Origin: Pycnopodia helianthoides
Lineage: Eukaryota; Echinodermata; Asteroidea; Forcipulatida; Asteriidae
Length of the DNA: 64,000 bases
Assembly (NCBI GenBank): GCA_032158295.1
Contig: CM063254.1
Span: forward strand, 19,110,147 to 19,174,146
Direction: 5' to 3'
The translations under genes and the position numbers were made by a program. Shown here piece by piece: positions 46,593 to 58,341 of the stretch; within the stretch, counting starts at the first letter, position 1; every line of letters begins with the position of its first letter. Under the pieces are notes generated by a model. The model did not search any database. It saw only the letters and a program-made list of their open reading frames with translations, and was not told the DNA's origin.

Positions 46593-47111
46593 GTCTTACG
46601 TCTTCTTCATCAACTGTTTTCTCCTTCTTGCTCATTCCACTGGCAGTTGCGTAACAAAGGAGCTTGAACCCCCTCCCCCGCTCGAAGCCCTTGACCCCCC
46701 TTGATCCCACCCCCTATGGGACCATACACAAAACTTGTTCCTTACGTACGTCCTGTCAAAACAATTTCCACAGTGAACTAAAATGTGGTTTTACGTAAAA
46801 TAAAACATTTTGGTTTTCGAAAGTAGAACATCTTAGTGCAAACTAACTAAGACTGTTTGGATACATTTTTAGGTCGTTTCAAAAACTTATATTATTAAAA
46901 GTGTTGTATAATTGTAAAATTAGAAAAATAATATTTAAAAATATATTTCTCCCACTATATCCCGCATGTTCACTGGTCTCTTTATCCATCTTGACCCAAA
47001 TATATATTTTAGAAGCCTTTAAGAAGTCTCAATTATCTCGAATGAAACTAGAGACAAACTCCATTTCCCCAATTCCAATCGGTAAGGCTTTACAGAGTTG
47101 GTTCAAACTAA

Positions 47112-47741
47112 TTGTTTAAAAGAGAGAGGAGTAAACTCAAGAAACGCAAAAGTGCAACAACTCTTCGGCAAAATCAGGAAAAAACAGACCTAACCACTCT
47201 AAAGGTTGCACGCACCTATGACTCACTGCCAGCGTATGTACTTTTAAAAAATGCATTCCGTGTATTAGGTTATCCGAGCCAAGTTTACCCCCCCCCACCC
47301 CTCCCCCGCTGGGCAGAAATCGGAGAGGGCCCTCTATCATCGATTTCAAGTGGGCGTGGCCCCGACCCAGAGGACAGGTGTATACCCCCCCCCCCCACCC
47401 GAACCAGGCCCACATTCGTGAGTAAATTCGAAGCACCTTGCCGGACCTGTGGCGAGCCGATCCTCCAGTCAAGATCCCGACGTCAAATTGCTCAGATTGA
47501 GATCTTAATCATTGATGAAGGAAGAGTTTGCGCAAGTGGCCCACTTACCCTTTTTTGCCCTGTCGATTGTATATTAAATGTGTACCTGATATCACAATTG
47601 CTCACACTAATTTTTCTGATGTTTTCAGAACAAAAAACATTCCGCAAAACTCAACTGGTACAAAAAACTTGTACTTTTAACAACACGAAATCGCTCGCTT
47701 ATAATTATGCACTGTTATACAAAGTTATCTTTAAATCATAA
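47112..47741 (+). other. longest open frame (209 codons), probably not a gene
   Basis: Starts MFKRERSKLKKRKSATTLRQ, continues through a proline-rich part (PPPPLPRW, PPPPTRTRP) encoded by poly-C runs, then CRTCGEPI and a hydrophobic stretch VYLISQLLTLIFLMF. The composition tracks the local C-runs and AT-rich flanks; no domain, Kozak context or splice logic stands out. The minus strand of the same region is also open, as expected for a locally GC-rich patch. Confidence 0.12.
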
Positions 47742-47751
47742 TATAGCTACA

Positions 47752-48117
47752 TTAAAGGCAGAGTACACCTTTGGTTTTTGTTAACCGTCCGACTGTTTTA
47801 TGTAAATGAAGATAATGCACAATAAAACTAACCTGTGAAATTTCATTTCAAAAGGTGGTAGCGTTTTTGACTATATCGCTGAAAATCTGGAGAGGTTATG
47901 TCCACGCATGAAATAAACCGTAATTGGAATACACAATCTGAGAAGGTTTCATGTATGAAACGTTTCTCAGATTGACTTTTTTCAATCCCTTTCTCAAAAA
48001 CCACATTCCTTAGAAGGCATACATTATTAACAGACTGCATGCTTCTTACCAAGTAAGTTTTTTTTATGGTCATTATTTTTTGGGAGTAACTACCAAAGGC
48101 GTGCCCTATACCTTTAA
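47752..48117 (+). mobile_element. TTAA MITE family E, with central hairpin
   Basis: Ends TTAAAGGCAGAGTACACCTT and ACCAAAGGCGTGCCCTATAC + CTTTAA. Central palindrome 47935-47973 with arms AATCTGAGAA / TTCTCAGATT around a second inverted pair TTTCAT/ATGAAA. Its hairpin arm sequence is the same as in family F copy 1 although the ends differ. Confidence 0.88.
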
Positions 48118-48574
48118 AAATAGGCAAGCATTACAGGCAGCCCTTATAGCCCGGCCGCCTGCTCCCCATAGACAAGAAGCCACTCCATCAAATAACGTAA
48201 TGACAAGTTTGATTTTGATCCATAGCCAAACAAACCACATTTTGAGCACACACAAGGACACAGTTCATCAACTGGATCTGAAGCCTCGAGTTTATACTCC
48301 ATCATCCGATGGATCTTGGAGTCCCTTGGACTGCTCCAAGGTTCACGGGGAGGCTTTGGGGTTCACGGGAGTAGATTCATTAAGACTAATCGGGCTGGTC
48401 CCATCCTGCCCTACTTAGCGGTGAAGTTTCGTCGTGTATTACTTCAACAAACCAAAGCACCGCGTCAAATCCTGACCTTTAACCTATATCTTTAGCACTG
48501 AAACTTAAAAGCTCTTCAGCATTTTTATTTTCAACCAACTCGAAGTTGCACCTGCTTGTAAAGTGTTGATTCGA

Positions 48575-48910
48575 TAACTAGAACCACAAAACCGATTTAA
48601 CCAGTTAAAAAAGTTTACATATTAGCAAAGATTAACCGATTGACAAGTTAAACCGATTAAAAACTTTAACTACTGAAAATGTTAACCAATTGAACAGTTT
48701 AACCGTCGTAAAGATTGAGCGATTGAAAAGTTTAACTGATGAAAAGTGTGACCGATTGAAAATTGTTCAACAATTTCAAACTTTAACTGAACACAAAAAT
48801 TGATGGATTGGAAAGATTAACAGATCGAAAAGATTAATCGATTGAATAGTTTAACCGATTGCAAAGATTGACCGATTGGAAAGATTAACCGAGTGAAAAG
48901 TTTACCGATT
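48575..48910. repeat. AACCGATTGAAAAGTTT degenerate tandem repeat
   Basis: About 18 imperfect copies of a 15-18 bp unit built on (T)TAACCGATTGAAAAG, with drift in the last bases. No coding frame. Confidence 0.85.
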
Positions 48911-49334
48911 TAACTAGGGCAACTGAAGAGTGACTACTGCTATAAAACGTTAGTTACTTTCAATCCATTTTAGAAAGGGAAAAGTAGCGACTCGTGGCAT
49001 CGAAGTGTAAATGGATAGCATCGCGAGGTGACAGTTTTAAGTGGATTCAAGAAGAACGAGGAACTGGCTAATTAATGAAAGAATTGAAAATACAGGTCTG
49101 TGTAGCTTCAGCTGTTTGTCATTCCTGCTCTACTTTTGACAATGACGGAAAATCTCCCATGTCAAACATCCTTTAATGAGATTAGTGTGAGTTCCAAATT
49201 TCCACATGAATGTTCTCATCGAAGGAAATTATGTGATGTCTCAACAACTGCATCGGTTTATCGTTTATAATTCTTACATTGTTCTTAAAGGGGCACGTTG
49301 CCTTCAGATTGGGCGCTTTTGGGCTACAAAAAAG

Positions 49335-49690
49335 GGTAAATGAATATGGGTTGGAAACATAAGAACACTGGACTCAAGCTCTGCTGTTTCTGATCAGCAG
49401 AGTGTGGGTTCTAGTCTCGTTGGGACACATTGGTTGTCCTTTGTCCTTCGGATGGGACGTAAAGCTGTAGGTCCCGTATGTTGTATTGCACGTAAAAAAC
49501 GGTGCATGTATCACTAGGAGAAAGGGTTTGCCCCGGTGTTCCTGGTTTGATTGGCTAAACAAAGGAAAAGGGTTTCATACTTCAAAACGTAGCTCCACAA
49601 TACCTTGCAGGAAATATACTAAGCGCTTTGAGACACCCATCGGATGTGATAATCGCCTGTATAGAACTACGTATAATATTAGTTATTATT
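49335..49690 (+). mobile_element. tRNA-derived SINE, second family, copy 3 (longest)
   Basis: GAACACTGGACTCAAGCTCT, TTTCTGATCAGCAGAGTGTG, GTGGGTTCTAGTCTCG (mutated B box), TTGTCCTTCGGATGGGACGT, GCACGTAAAAAACGG, then TACTAAGCGCTTTGAGACAC and a CGCCTGTATAGAACTACGTA tail. Shows the 3' end missing from 24170. Confidence 0.82.
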
Positions 49691-51036
49691 TTAAAAGTAG
49701 AATATAATAACTCACATAAACACCCTTGAAATTGTGTGGTTTTTGTGTAACTTCAAGACAGAATACATTTTTGAGAAGTAAATTTATGTTTGTTTAATCA
49801 CTCTACTCACTCAGGCACGGACAACTCTTGAAAAGGTTAATTAAGCAGCAATTTCAAACAGCAAAATTGTGATAAATTTGAAGGCAGTGTATAAGCCCCA
49901 GTAAAGCTCTTAGTTCCTATTTTTCCACTTTCAAATAATTGCCAATTGACTCGATTGTTAATCTCAATTATTGGGGCAGAGTTTACCGGTCAGACTGTAC
50001 CTCAAGGTTGACGGTTGTCACTGTAGTTATCTTCGTGACAAATCACATGTCATCCGAATGGCTTATCTCAAAGTTGAAATAAAAACACTGGCTGTGTGAC
50101 TGTATTTCTGTCAGAAAAGAAATTTACCATATGGTATAAATCGTCGCTTGACTTCTGTCAACACAAAATAACTAAAACCAAACGATGAGCAAGAAAAATC
50201 CTTCGGACGGAGGTGTTACCTTCCTTCTTAATTAATCTACAATTGAAAATGCGCAGGTAAACATCTATGGGTGACCTCAAGCAAATGAAGAAATACGTCT
50301 GCATTCTTTCAAGATTGTCCGAAGTTAAAAAGATCGCCTTGTGTCCTCATCATCTGACACAATGGAGGTCTCTGGAGGGAAGACCAGAGGTTGATTATTT
50401 TTATGACAGGTTACAAGGATTTCTTTTCCTGAAATTTCATCGATAGCTACAAAATAGTCAAGCTGTTCCGAAAGAAAAGTCTAGGGTTAGAGTCCATGCA
50501 AAGCCAGTTACGATTTCAGTCGGGTGAAGCATGATACTTTTACATCAGTGACTTTTCTGGAATGTGGTTCGATAGAAAGGAATGGCAAGGACAGACCGGA
50601 ATGACTTGTGCCTAAAATTGTAGGTTCACGGAAATAACGTTGGTCTTATGAATGAGTCCCTCTGCAGTATTACTTGTACATTTCTGTAAGACTGACATTG
50701 TCATTGTTGACGCTCGCTACCATGGAAACAACGAATGCCAAAAATTATGAATGTCATCGGGTAGTCAGAAACTGTGAAAGTTTCAGTTTATTTCAAAATA
50801 TTGTTTTTTAAAGTCAAAGGGAGTCCTATCTTTAGTTAAGGTTTGCGGTAATATCATAAGCCAATTTGAGATACGGTGGAATGGAAACACTATACTATGA
50901 CACTAAAGGTTTGGGTAAATTTGTCTGTATACACACAAACCAGACAGTACACTCCTAGTGTCCATCATATCTCAACAAGGCTAATGGAAATAATCTCTTT
51001 ATGAGTTGTCAGTGAACAGAACGGGTGGTGTATTCA

Positions 51037-51082
51037 ACTCGACGCGTCGTTTCGACCAGTATGCTCTGATCGTCTTCATCAG
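51037..51082 (-). mobile_element. Penelope-like 3' motif remnant
   Basis: The minus strand reads CCTGATGAAGACGATCAGAG...CTGGTCGAAACGACGCGTCGAG. The pair CCTGATGAAGAC...GTCGAAACG is a hallmark found after the reverse-transcriptase frame of Penelope-like elements, where a hammerhead motif often lies. Only this short piece is recognisable. Confidence 0.35.
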
Positions 51083-51464
51083 GATTATATGAAACTGAAA
51101 AGCAAAAGGGAGTAACATGAAGTAAAATGATATCTACAGGAAGGGTACAAGATCAGCAGTAGCTTACGTTTGAGCCTCCACCCTATTTTCTTTGGTTGAG
51201 CAGGTGGGGACGATTTGTTCAAGACGAAAAACGGGAATCACGGTTGCTACGCGGCTTCCCGTATAAGGGGGAGTGGGGAGTTTAGAGAATCGGGGTATAC
51301 TATTTCTTCCTATAGTGATACCACCCTCGCTCTAGGGACAGCGGGCTGGGGATATAAGAGACAGGTGGAGTCAAGTGAGAAGTGTCGTGTAAACCAGTCT
51401 GACTACTGCAGACTCACACAAATTGAGTCAGGTCGTTGTGTGTGTGTACTACACCGCATTTTGT

Positions 51465-51848
51465 TTAAAGGAACATTACAGAATTTGTAAGAAAAAAACT
51501 TGTGAAATATACTTTTTGATCACAGATTTACATAAAACTTACATGGTCTAATGATGATGATAGTAGAGAACATCCCTTGAAATATTTCTGTCTGACATGC
51601 CATATTTGATGAGAAATGAATAAACTAATTTTCCGATTGGCTCAGTGAGCGTTTTATTCATTTGTTGAATCTATATGATTTCATGCAAATATGTAATCGG
51701 TTTTTCACTATTTTCTCGTGACCCAGATGGACGATCGATCTCAACTTCTACAGGTTTGTCAGTTTATGTATATGGTGGATTACATAAAGTGCTTACACTG
51801 TCAGCAACTGTTTTGTTAGCAAAAACCAATTCTGTAATGTTCCTTTAA
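51465..51848 (+). mobile_element. TTAA MITE family C, copy 2
   Basis: Ends TTAAAGGAACATTACAGAAT and ACCAATTCTGTAATGTTCC + TTTAA. The best-preserved C copy, near-identical to 27575-27986 except for a shorter central hairpin. Confidence 0.93.
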
Positions 51849-51999
51849 AGGTGGCTTGTCGCTGAAACAACTCGGTGGTCGACTTTTTAACATTTTGACC
51901 GTCTGCGGCCCAGATTCGTAATGACGTCATTAGAATCACTGAATTATTTAACTCTATCTTTTCATGACATGGGCTGTGACTTAGTTCCTTTTACAAACG

Positions 52000-52240
52000 T
52001 TTTGCTGTTTTCGTATAGTCTGTATTTGCTTTGTATCTATGACTTTATTATATAAATGTGTATAGATATTTTTACATAACATTGTGCTTCTTGTTATAAA
52101 GTGCCTGTGCTTTTAGTCCCCTTTAAAGTTCCGTCAATATTTCCTTTATTTTTAAGCGCTTTGGGGGTTTATGTTGCAAACGTAGGGCGCTTTATAAGTT
52201 CTGTTTATATTTATTATTATTAATTTATTATTATTAATGT
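52000..52240 (+). mobile_element. LINE 3' UTR tail
   Basis: Ends with AAGCGCTTTGGGGGTTTATG, then AGGGCGCTTTATAAGTTCTG and an ATT-repeat tail, as in the CR1/L2-like tail at 883-1115. The coding end is not recognisable. Confidence 0.65.
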
Positions 52241-52623
52241 GTGAAAAAAAATTGTCTGAATTTGATGCTGTTACATTTGGCCATTACCGAACGCACCACT
52301 GACCCCCTCCCACAAAGTGCAAAAGGCTCGCGCATTTCCAAATCAGACGCCCAATATTGTTCAATGCAAAGCTCAGTAATTTGATGAAATATTATAGTTA
52401 AAGACATATTCAAAAACAAAGGAAGAACAAAAAATACAACTTTCAAAACAAAAACAAACTAATTTAAACACTCACCAAAAAAAAAACATTAAAAAACAAA
52501 CAAGATCCCTTTGTAATACCAGTGGTTCATAATTTTTATCAGTGTTTTGCTAGTTTGTTAATTACTACAACCATACCATAACTGATATTCATTCGTGATC
52601 AAGTGTTTTTTTACTTAGTTCCT

Positions 52624-52976
52624 TTAAAGCACACGTACAACATTGGTAATTTTCAAAGACCAGTATCCGCACTTTATGTGACCCACCATGCACATGAAAT
52701 AACAAACATGTGAAATGTTTAGCTCAATCGGTCTTCGGAGTCATGAGAAAACAGTGAAACAACCCATTATATGTTTTCACTGTTTTCAAACATCAGGTTT
52801 TGGACGCGCGAGATAAAGACTAATTGTTGTACTAATTGCCTAAAAACTATAGCATTTCAAGCAAAACTGTTCCAAGGCAAGTTTTCCACCATGACCATTT
52901 TTATACCATGTAAGTTATGTGCAAATCTGTGAACATTTATATTTTCAATCTCACCAATGTTGTACACACCCTTTAA
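52624..52976 (-). mobile_element. TTAA MITE family B, copy 3
   Basis: Inverted relative to 33279-33633: TTAAAGCACACGTACAACAT at the left, CCAATGTTGTACACACCC + TTTAA at the right, TTTGGACGCGCGAGATAAAG near the centre. An overlapping plus-strand frame (52919-53332) is spurious. Confidence 0.92.
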
Positions 52977-53349
52977 GTTCCAAGTGGACAAACTCTCAAC
53001 ATAACAATTTTGTCTGGAACTGTAAATATCATAAATGTTGTGAGCGTTACCTCTTTCCTGTGGGACCACAACTCGCGACCTCTTGGTCCAGTGGACAATC
53101 GTCTCGACATTGCAGCACTGTGGAAAGGTTGAGTCAATTTGGAAGTATGGCACCCGGGGTTGACAGTTTTGACTGTGCTGTAATGAATCGTGCGTGTGGG
53201 CTTGTCTCTCAACACTGTGTTGACCAACAAGGACGCAAGCAGCGCAGTCTTGGAAATGCTTTATTTCAAAGTCAGGAACGTTGTATCAGTTTTCGGGTTA
53301 ATTTGTACTTGTTTGTCAAACCAAGAAGGTGAGAAGTAACAGGGAACAG

Positions 53350-53729
53350 TTAAAGGTATTGCATGGGATTGGGTAGAGCTCACAAAGTAGTCGTAGACAG
53401 CGTTCATGTTTTGTGTGATTAATACACGAAATATTACTGTGAAAATTTGGGCAATCCGTTGTGGAGTCAGGAGAAAATAGTGAAAAAAACCATATTATAC
53501 ATTTTCAGCATGTAAACACATTGTCCTTAATTTTTGTTGTAACAACCGAAATCAGCATTTTAAGGTTTTCAGATACATTTTTCATGAATATGACTACATT
53601 TCAGATGGAAGTATTTCACTGAAATAAAGGTTCTAGTATGAACTTCATAATCAGTAAGCTTGCAGACTAAAAATAAAATGAAACAATGATAATTTTGGTA
53701 TCCTTACCAATCCTGTATAATACCTTTAA
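53350..53729 (+). mobile_element. TTAA MITE family A, copy 4
   Basis: TTAAAGGTATTGCATGGGAT at the left, TACCAATCCTGTATAATACC + TTTAA at the right. Full-length, 380 bp. Confidence 0.9.
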
Positions 53730-54067
53730 CATTCACAAGGGCATGGTTTGCATCAGTAGTTTTGAGGACTGGATGTTTTTCATGATTCGGTAAATGAGGG
53801 ATTTACAGGCAGCTGAAATAAGTGGTTATGCATTGACCTTTATTCACGTGTACCCCCCGCGTATTGTGAGTTGTGTAAATGGAAGACTTCCTGTATTGTT
53901 CAATTGCTACTACTAGTGGACTCTGATAAAAAGTTGAGATTTGTAACAAAAAGCAAATTTTAAACTTAACTTATATGTAGTGGGTATACATAATTTGTAT
54001 TTGTTAACACACGTACACAAAATCCCTGACCACTATTAAGACTTCTATTCGACGTTTTGTCTCATGG

Positions 54068-54235
54068 GGCGGTTACTTTTTGAAAAGGTAACTGCCTAAA
54101 TGTCACATTAGGTGGTTACTCTTTGAAAAAGTAACTGCCTAACTGTCACATTAGGTGGTTACTCTTTGAAAAAGTAACTGCCTAATTGTCACATTAGGCG
54201 GTTACTCTTTGAAAAAGTAACTGCCTAATGTGACG
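54068..54235. repeat. 43-bp tandem array of a palindromic unit, four copies
   Basis: Units start at 54068, 54111, 54154 and 54197. Each contains GGNGGTTACTCTTTGAAAAA followed by GTAACTGCC, a near-perfect inverted repeat (GGTTACTTTTT / AAAAAGTAACC). The joining sequence GCCTAANTGTCACATTAGGN is a second inverted repeat. The whole array can fold in several registers. Confidence 0.92.
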
Positions 54236-54739
54236 CGTTTCCACAGGTTTATTGTATACAATAATGATGTGTGTCAATAGAAACCAGAGGATAGGAATCA
54301 ATGTACTCGTATCAAAATACATTGATGTATCATTGAGGCGACTGGTTCCTGTTCGAAATGGCGTGCCATAACGCACACACAACCCTGTATAATACATACA
54401 ACAATCCAATTACTCGCAATTTCCACGGCGAGGGCCGGCACACTCTGCACGGAAGCGCCTGCACTTAGGTCTAATATTCCCGGCTAGCCACAGCTAGTGA
54501 GATGGCTGGATGATAACTGGGTGGCCAGCCAAGAAGATTAGCTACAGTAAGATGGTCGGTAGACCCTTGAGAATTACTTAATAATACGGTGGAGACCTTT
54601 TTACTGAGTCAGTTTCAGGGAATTGTTTTGAGAGTGTCTGTCCAAATTGCTTGTGTAGTATTGCGAAGTTTAATCTCTCACTAAGTAATCAATCAGGCTT
54701 AATCCCATCAAAGCTAACTTAATTGTGACTCTCTGGCTA

Positions 54740-55187
54740 TTAAAGGTAAGGTCATAGATTGGTTTTTTTTGACAACGTGATGCTGATTTACAGGCACAAT
54801 TAGAAAACAAACAATTTATACAAGTTACATGTGAAAGTACAGCTAGAATTATACAGTGTCTATATACTTGCTGAGAAGACAGCAAGAAACTGTCACGGTA
54901 TTTTCACACGAACGTTGATTCCATCCACGTTTACCGAGGTGACAGCGGGTACCAACCGCATCTCTGGCCGCAGGATTTGCGAATGGACACCAGCCTTTAG
55001 AATTCATGCATGAATCATTTTTTTTCAGATTCAAATGTTTTGGGTGAAAAATTGTTTCAAAAATTGTTTGGAATCCTCTCTCAATATAGTTTGCACTATC
55101 AACAGCTGCAGTGCTTCTCACCAAGTAAGTTTGTTATGATGGTCATTAATTTGTGGAGTATTTACCAATCTGTGACCCTACCTTTAA
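54740..55187 (-). mobile_element. TTAA MITE family F, copy 2
   Basis: TTAAAGGTAAGGTCATAGAT at the left, CCAATCTGTGACCCTACC + TTTAA at the right; the body is the inverse of 18538-18982 (e.g. GGTGACAGCGGGTACC against GGTACCCGCTGTCACC). The central hairpin has decayed. Confidence 0.88.
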
Positions 55188-55434
55188 CTCAAGTACTCTC
55201 AGACAATAACATTAAAACGTAATTATGAAATGGTTTCATTAAATACAAGGCTCGTTATACAAACAAAAATGCTTTCCACGAGGACGAGTTGACAAAAGTT
55301 GATCTCGCATGATCTGGTCGAGTAAAATGTCAAACTCCCCCTGTTTGATTAATGAGAACAAACATGATTTTCAAATGTGCACTTTGTTACCTCTACAAAA
55401 TAATCGAAATGCTTAATGTTTTTTAGTGTTAACT

Positions 55435-55910
55435 TCAACATTATATGGCCCGCATGGAAAGCTATGAATGGCAAGGCACCACTGTATTTCTAGGAACTTC
55501 TCCCACCTTATAATCCCAGTTGCAATCTTCGATCTACAAACAAACTTCTTCTAACTGCCCTAAAACAACCACCTCCTACAGCGATCGTGCCTTTTCAGTA
55601 TCTATTCCAAACTCTGGAACTCTTTACCATTTAAGATCAGAGCTACAGATTCACTGGACATTTTCAAAAGCATGCTTAAAACACATTTGTTCGGTATTGC
55701 TTATGACTGACTAAATATTATACTGTGTTTATCAACTTGTATTTTGTTAGTGTGCAAACCTCTCTTTGATATGCTCTTTTACATAATATACTTTGATTAT
55801 CTTATATTGAAGTATCTTGTAATAAATTATATGTTTTCTTCATTTTTCTTTTTTCCAGCGCCTCAGAATATGTTCGATCATAGATAGATGGCGCTTTACA
55901 CATTTTGGAT
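55435..55910 (+). mobile_element. LINE C-terminal relic with frameshifts
   Basis: Three frames together read as a CR1/L2-like C-terminus: NGKAPLYF-stop-ELLPPYNPS and LRSTNKLLL; then TTTSYSDRAFSVSIP; then KLWNSLPFKIRATDSLDIFK and THLFGIAYD before TGA at 55708-55710. At least one stop and two frameshifts. The 3' UTR reaches ATGGCGCTTTACACATTTTG near 55905. Confidence 0.82.
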
Positions 55911-57375
55911 TATTTTTTACTATTATACCACTATACTTATTTTTAAAACAATTGAAAACATCAGACGCAGTAAACCGCTGTCTTTAATCAGTGTTGCATC
56001 TTGACGTGCTAAGAGCACTTTGTTACAATATCAAGGATACCTAGACAAAAACGTTGCCTTCTCACGTACACCAAACTCCTTAGGTAACAGTTTTATGTCA
56101 AAAAAGGTTTTTTTTATACAAAATAAAAACAACACCCTTCGGGTTCAAGTTACAACACACGATACGTCTCAATACCCACTCACTTTTGTTCTCCGAACTT
56201 CACTTTGGTAAGTGAGGATCGGTGATTCAACTGGGTGTCTTTACCAAAGTCAATAGAACTTGATAATGGGAAACCTGTCCACACCCAACGAGTCAACACC
56301 TGGGAATGGGCGCCCTGGGCCCCGGTGGCCAACTCACCGCTGTGATACATCCACGGGGCAGTAATGCGAGTGCCTAATAGTGGGTAACAGAAGAGAGTGG
56401 GAGTTTGAACATAAATGTTTCAGATCTTGCTGAGTGGAGGAATACTCTTCACCTGATGAAGCTAGTTTGTCATCGTGGAGAGGTGTCAAGCAAGGGAAGA
56501 AATATTGAAAGAAACTCGTCGCCTTGCTAAGACTAGAGTGGCAATATTGGGCGCGGAATGAGGATGTTCCCCCCAACTACACAATCAGCCCAACTATAGT
56601 TGGAGTCGACCACATAACAATATAGTTATGAATGGCCAAACTTTACTTGGTCAGGCCCAACTATGTTGGGCCGAATCGATAGTTGGCCGCAACTCCTCTT
56701 TAATCAGGAGATAATATGGTTGGGGTAGGGGAGAGGGTGGAGATAGTGATTTGGCCAGGCACTTCAGGTTGTGAGACCCATTGTATTTGTAAAACCCTCT
56801 GTAAGATTCAGCTTTGCCGACCGGTATAACGACAGGAATTTGTTTCCTCAATCTTCCTCAGTCCTGGACAGTGAAGGTTATGCAGTGGAATTAGCTTGAT
56901 GTGGGTTTAGGAAGGGTCCTTCATTGCAAAGTTCCCCCCCCCCCCAACGCCCATGGATGACCCATCACTTGACCTTTATCATTCTGCTCCGATCGTTGCT
57001 ATGTTTCCAGTACACATAACAACAACCGATTCTCGTTGTACCACAAAGATGAGACTATTATTTTTGCGATAGGGTTCATTAGTGAACGTGGTGGGGCTTT
57101 CTTTATACATACTCAATGATTATTGGTCTACCACAGTTAGGCTCCAACACCCCCGAGCTATAATCTTGATTCGATGTGACAGCGCCATCATGAGACGGTG
57201 CCAGATAGTCTCTGGCATCTGCACTCACGGGATTGAATGATACGTAATTACCCATTGACCGATCCATGTAGAAAACGTAATGGGAAACGACATGTTGCTA
57301 GAAAATATTGCCATGGTGCTGGGTTGAAGTTCAGTATTTTACAGCTTTACGTGGTTCTATTTCTATCGCCGTGGC

Positions 57376-57754
57376 TTAAAGGTGTTACACGGGATCGGTA
57401 GAGCTGACAACATAGTCGCTAAACAGTGTTCATTTTTTGTGTGATCAACCATTATGAAGTAACAAACCTGGAAAGATTTGGGCTTAATCCGCAGTGTGAG
57501 TCAGGAGAAAATAGTGAAAAACCATGCACAATTTTCAGCATGTGATCACATTGTTCTTAAATTCCGGTTGATGAAACAACCGAAATCAGCTGTTGCATTT
57601 TTAAAAAGTTTTCAGATATTTTCTCGAAAATGACTTCATTTCAGATGGAAACGATTTACAGAAAAAAATGGTTCTAATTTGAGCTTCGTAATCAGTAAGC
57701 TTTCAGACTATAAAATGAAGTGTTTTCTTCCTTCAATCCTGTAAAATACCTTAA
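57376..57754 (+). mobile_element. TTAA MITE family A, copy 5
   Basis: TTAAAGGTGTTACACGGGAT at the left, CAATCCTGTAAAATACC + TTAA at the right, full-length with the family A body (GTGAGTCAGGAGAAAATAGT, TTTTCAGCATGTGATCAC). Confidence 0.9.
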
Positions 57755-58161
57755 ATGGAAACAGCACACGGAATTCTTAGAACCTTAAAATGCGTGTGAA
57801 GTTCCCCAGGAAAAAGTCAAGACGTTTCTGAAATTATTTATAGTTCATTGCGATGGTTATCTTCTCGAGGTTACCAACAACTCGTAATAAATGTTTACGC
57901 AAATTAAGAAAGTGCGGCAATTCCTGGGGTCGAGTTCAGGTCAACCAATCGGGAGAGGCATTTAAGTGTTCTAAGTTGAACGTGTTTGTCGCTGAATAAT
58001 TAAGAACAGGAAAAAATAACTGGTACTTTTAGAAAGCTTGTTTATGCCCACAGTGTGTCTTGTCCCCTATCTTGATTATAAAGCCCTATAAGGTTTTTAG
58101 AAATCGGGGCTGTTATGTGATGAAACCCCCACGGACGGAAGGGGGTATTAATTACACGCCA

Positions 58162-58341
58162 GGGCCCAATTTCATAGAAGCTGCTTAAGCAGAAAATATG
58201 GCTGAAATAATTCTGCTTAGCACAAATGAGCGGGCAACCAGATACAAGCTGTGCACACACAATGGTGTTTTGGCTGGTAGCCTAACCCTTTTCCAGTAAG
58301 CAAAATTGTTTGGTGCTCAGCAAATTTTTGAAAATGGGCCC
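58162..58341. mobile_element. GGGCCCAATTTCATAG-type MITE, complete
   Basis: 180 bp from GGGCCCAATTTCATAGAAGC to AAATTTTTGAAAATGGGCCC; terminal repeat GGGCCCATTTTC. Carries GCTTAAGCAGAAAAT near the left and CAGTAAGCAAAATTG near the right, partly complementary. Partial relative at 34294. Confidence 0.8.

Noticed and set aside
47112..47741. Longest open frame in the window (209 codons)
   Set aside because: Proline runs come from poly-C tracts, the opposite strand is also open, and no domain or splice site supports it. Listed with low confidence only.
49374..49562. Minus frame ending in PNETRTHTLLIRNSRA as a peptide gene
   Set aside because: It is the antisense of the SINE tRNA head, a common false prediction.
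52919..53332. 137-codon plus frame with many Cys/His
   Set aside because: Begins inside a family B MITE and shows no domain or splice sites.
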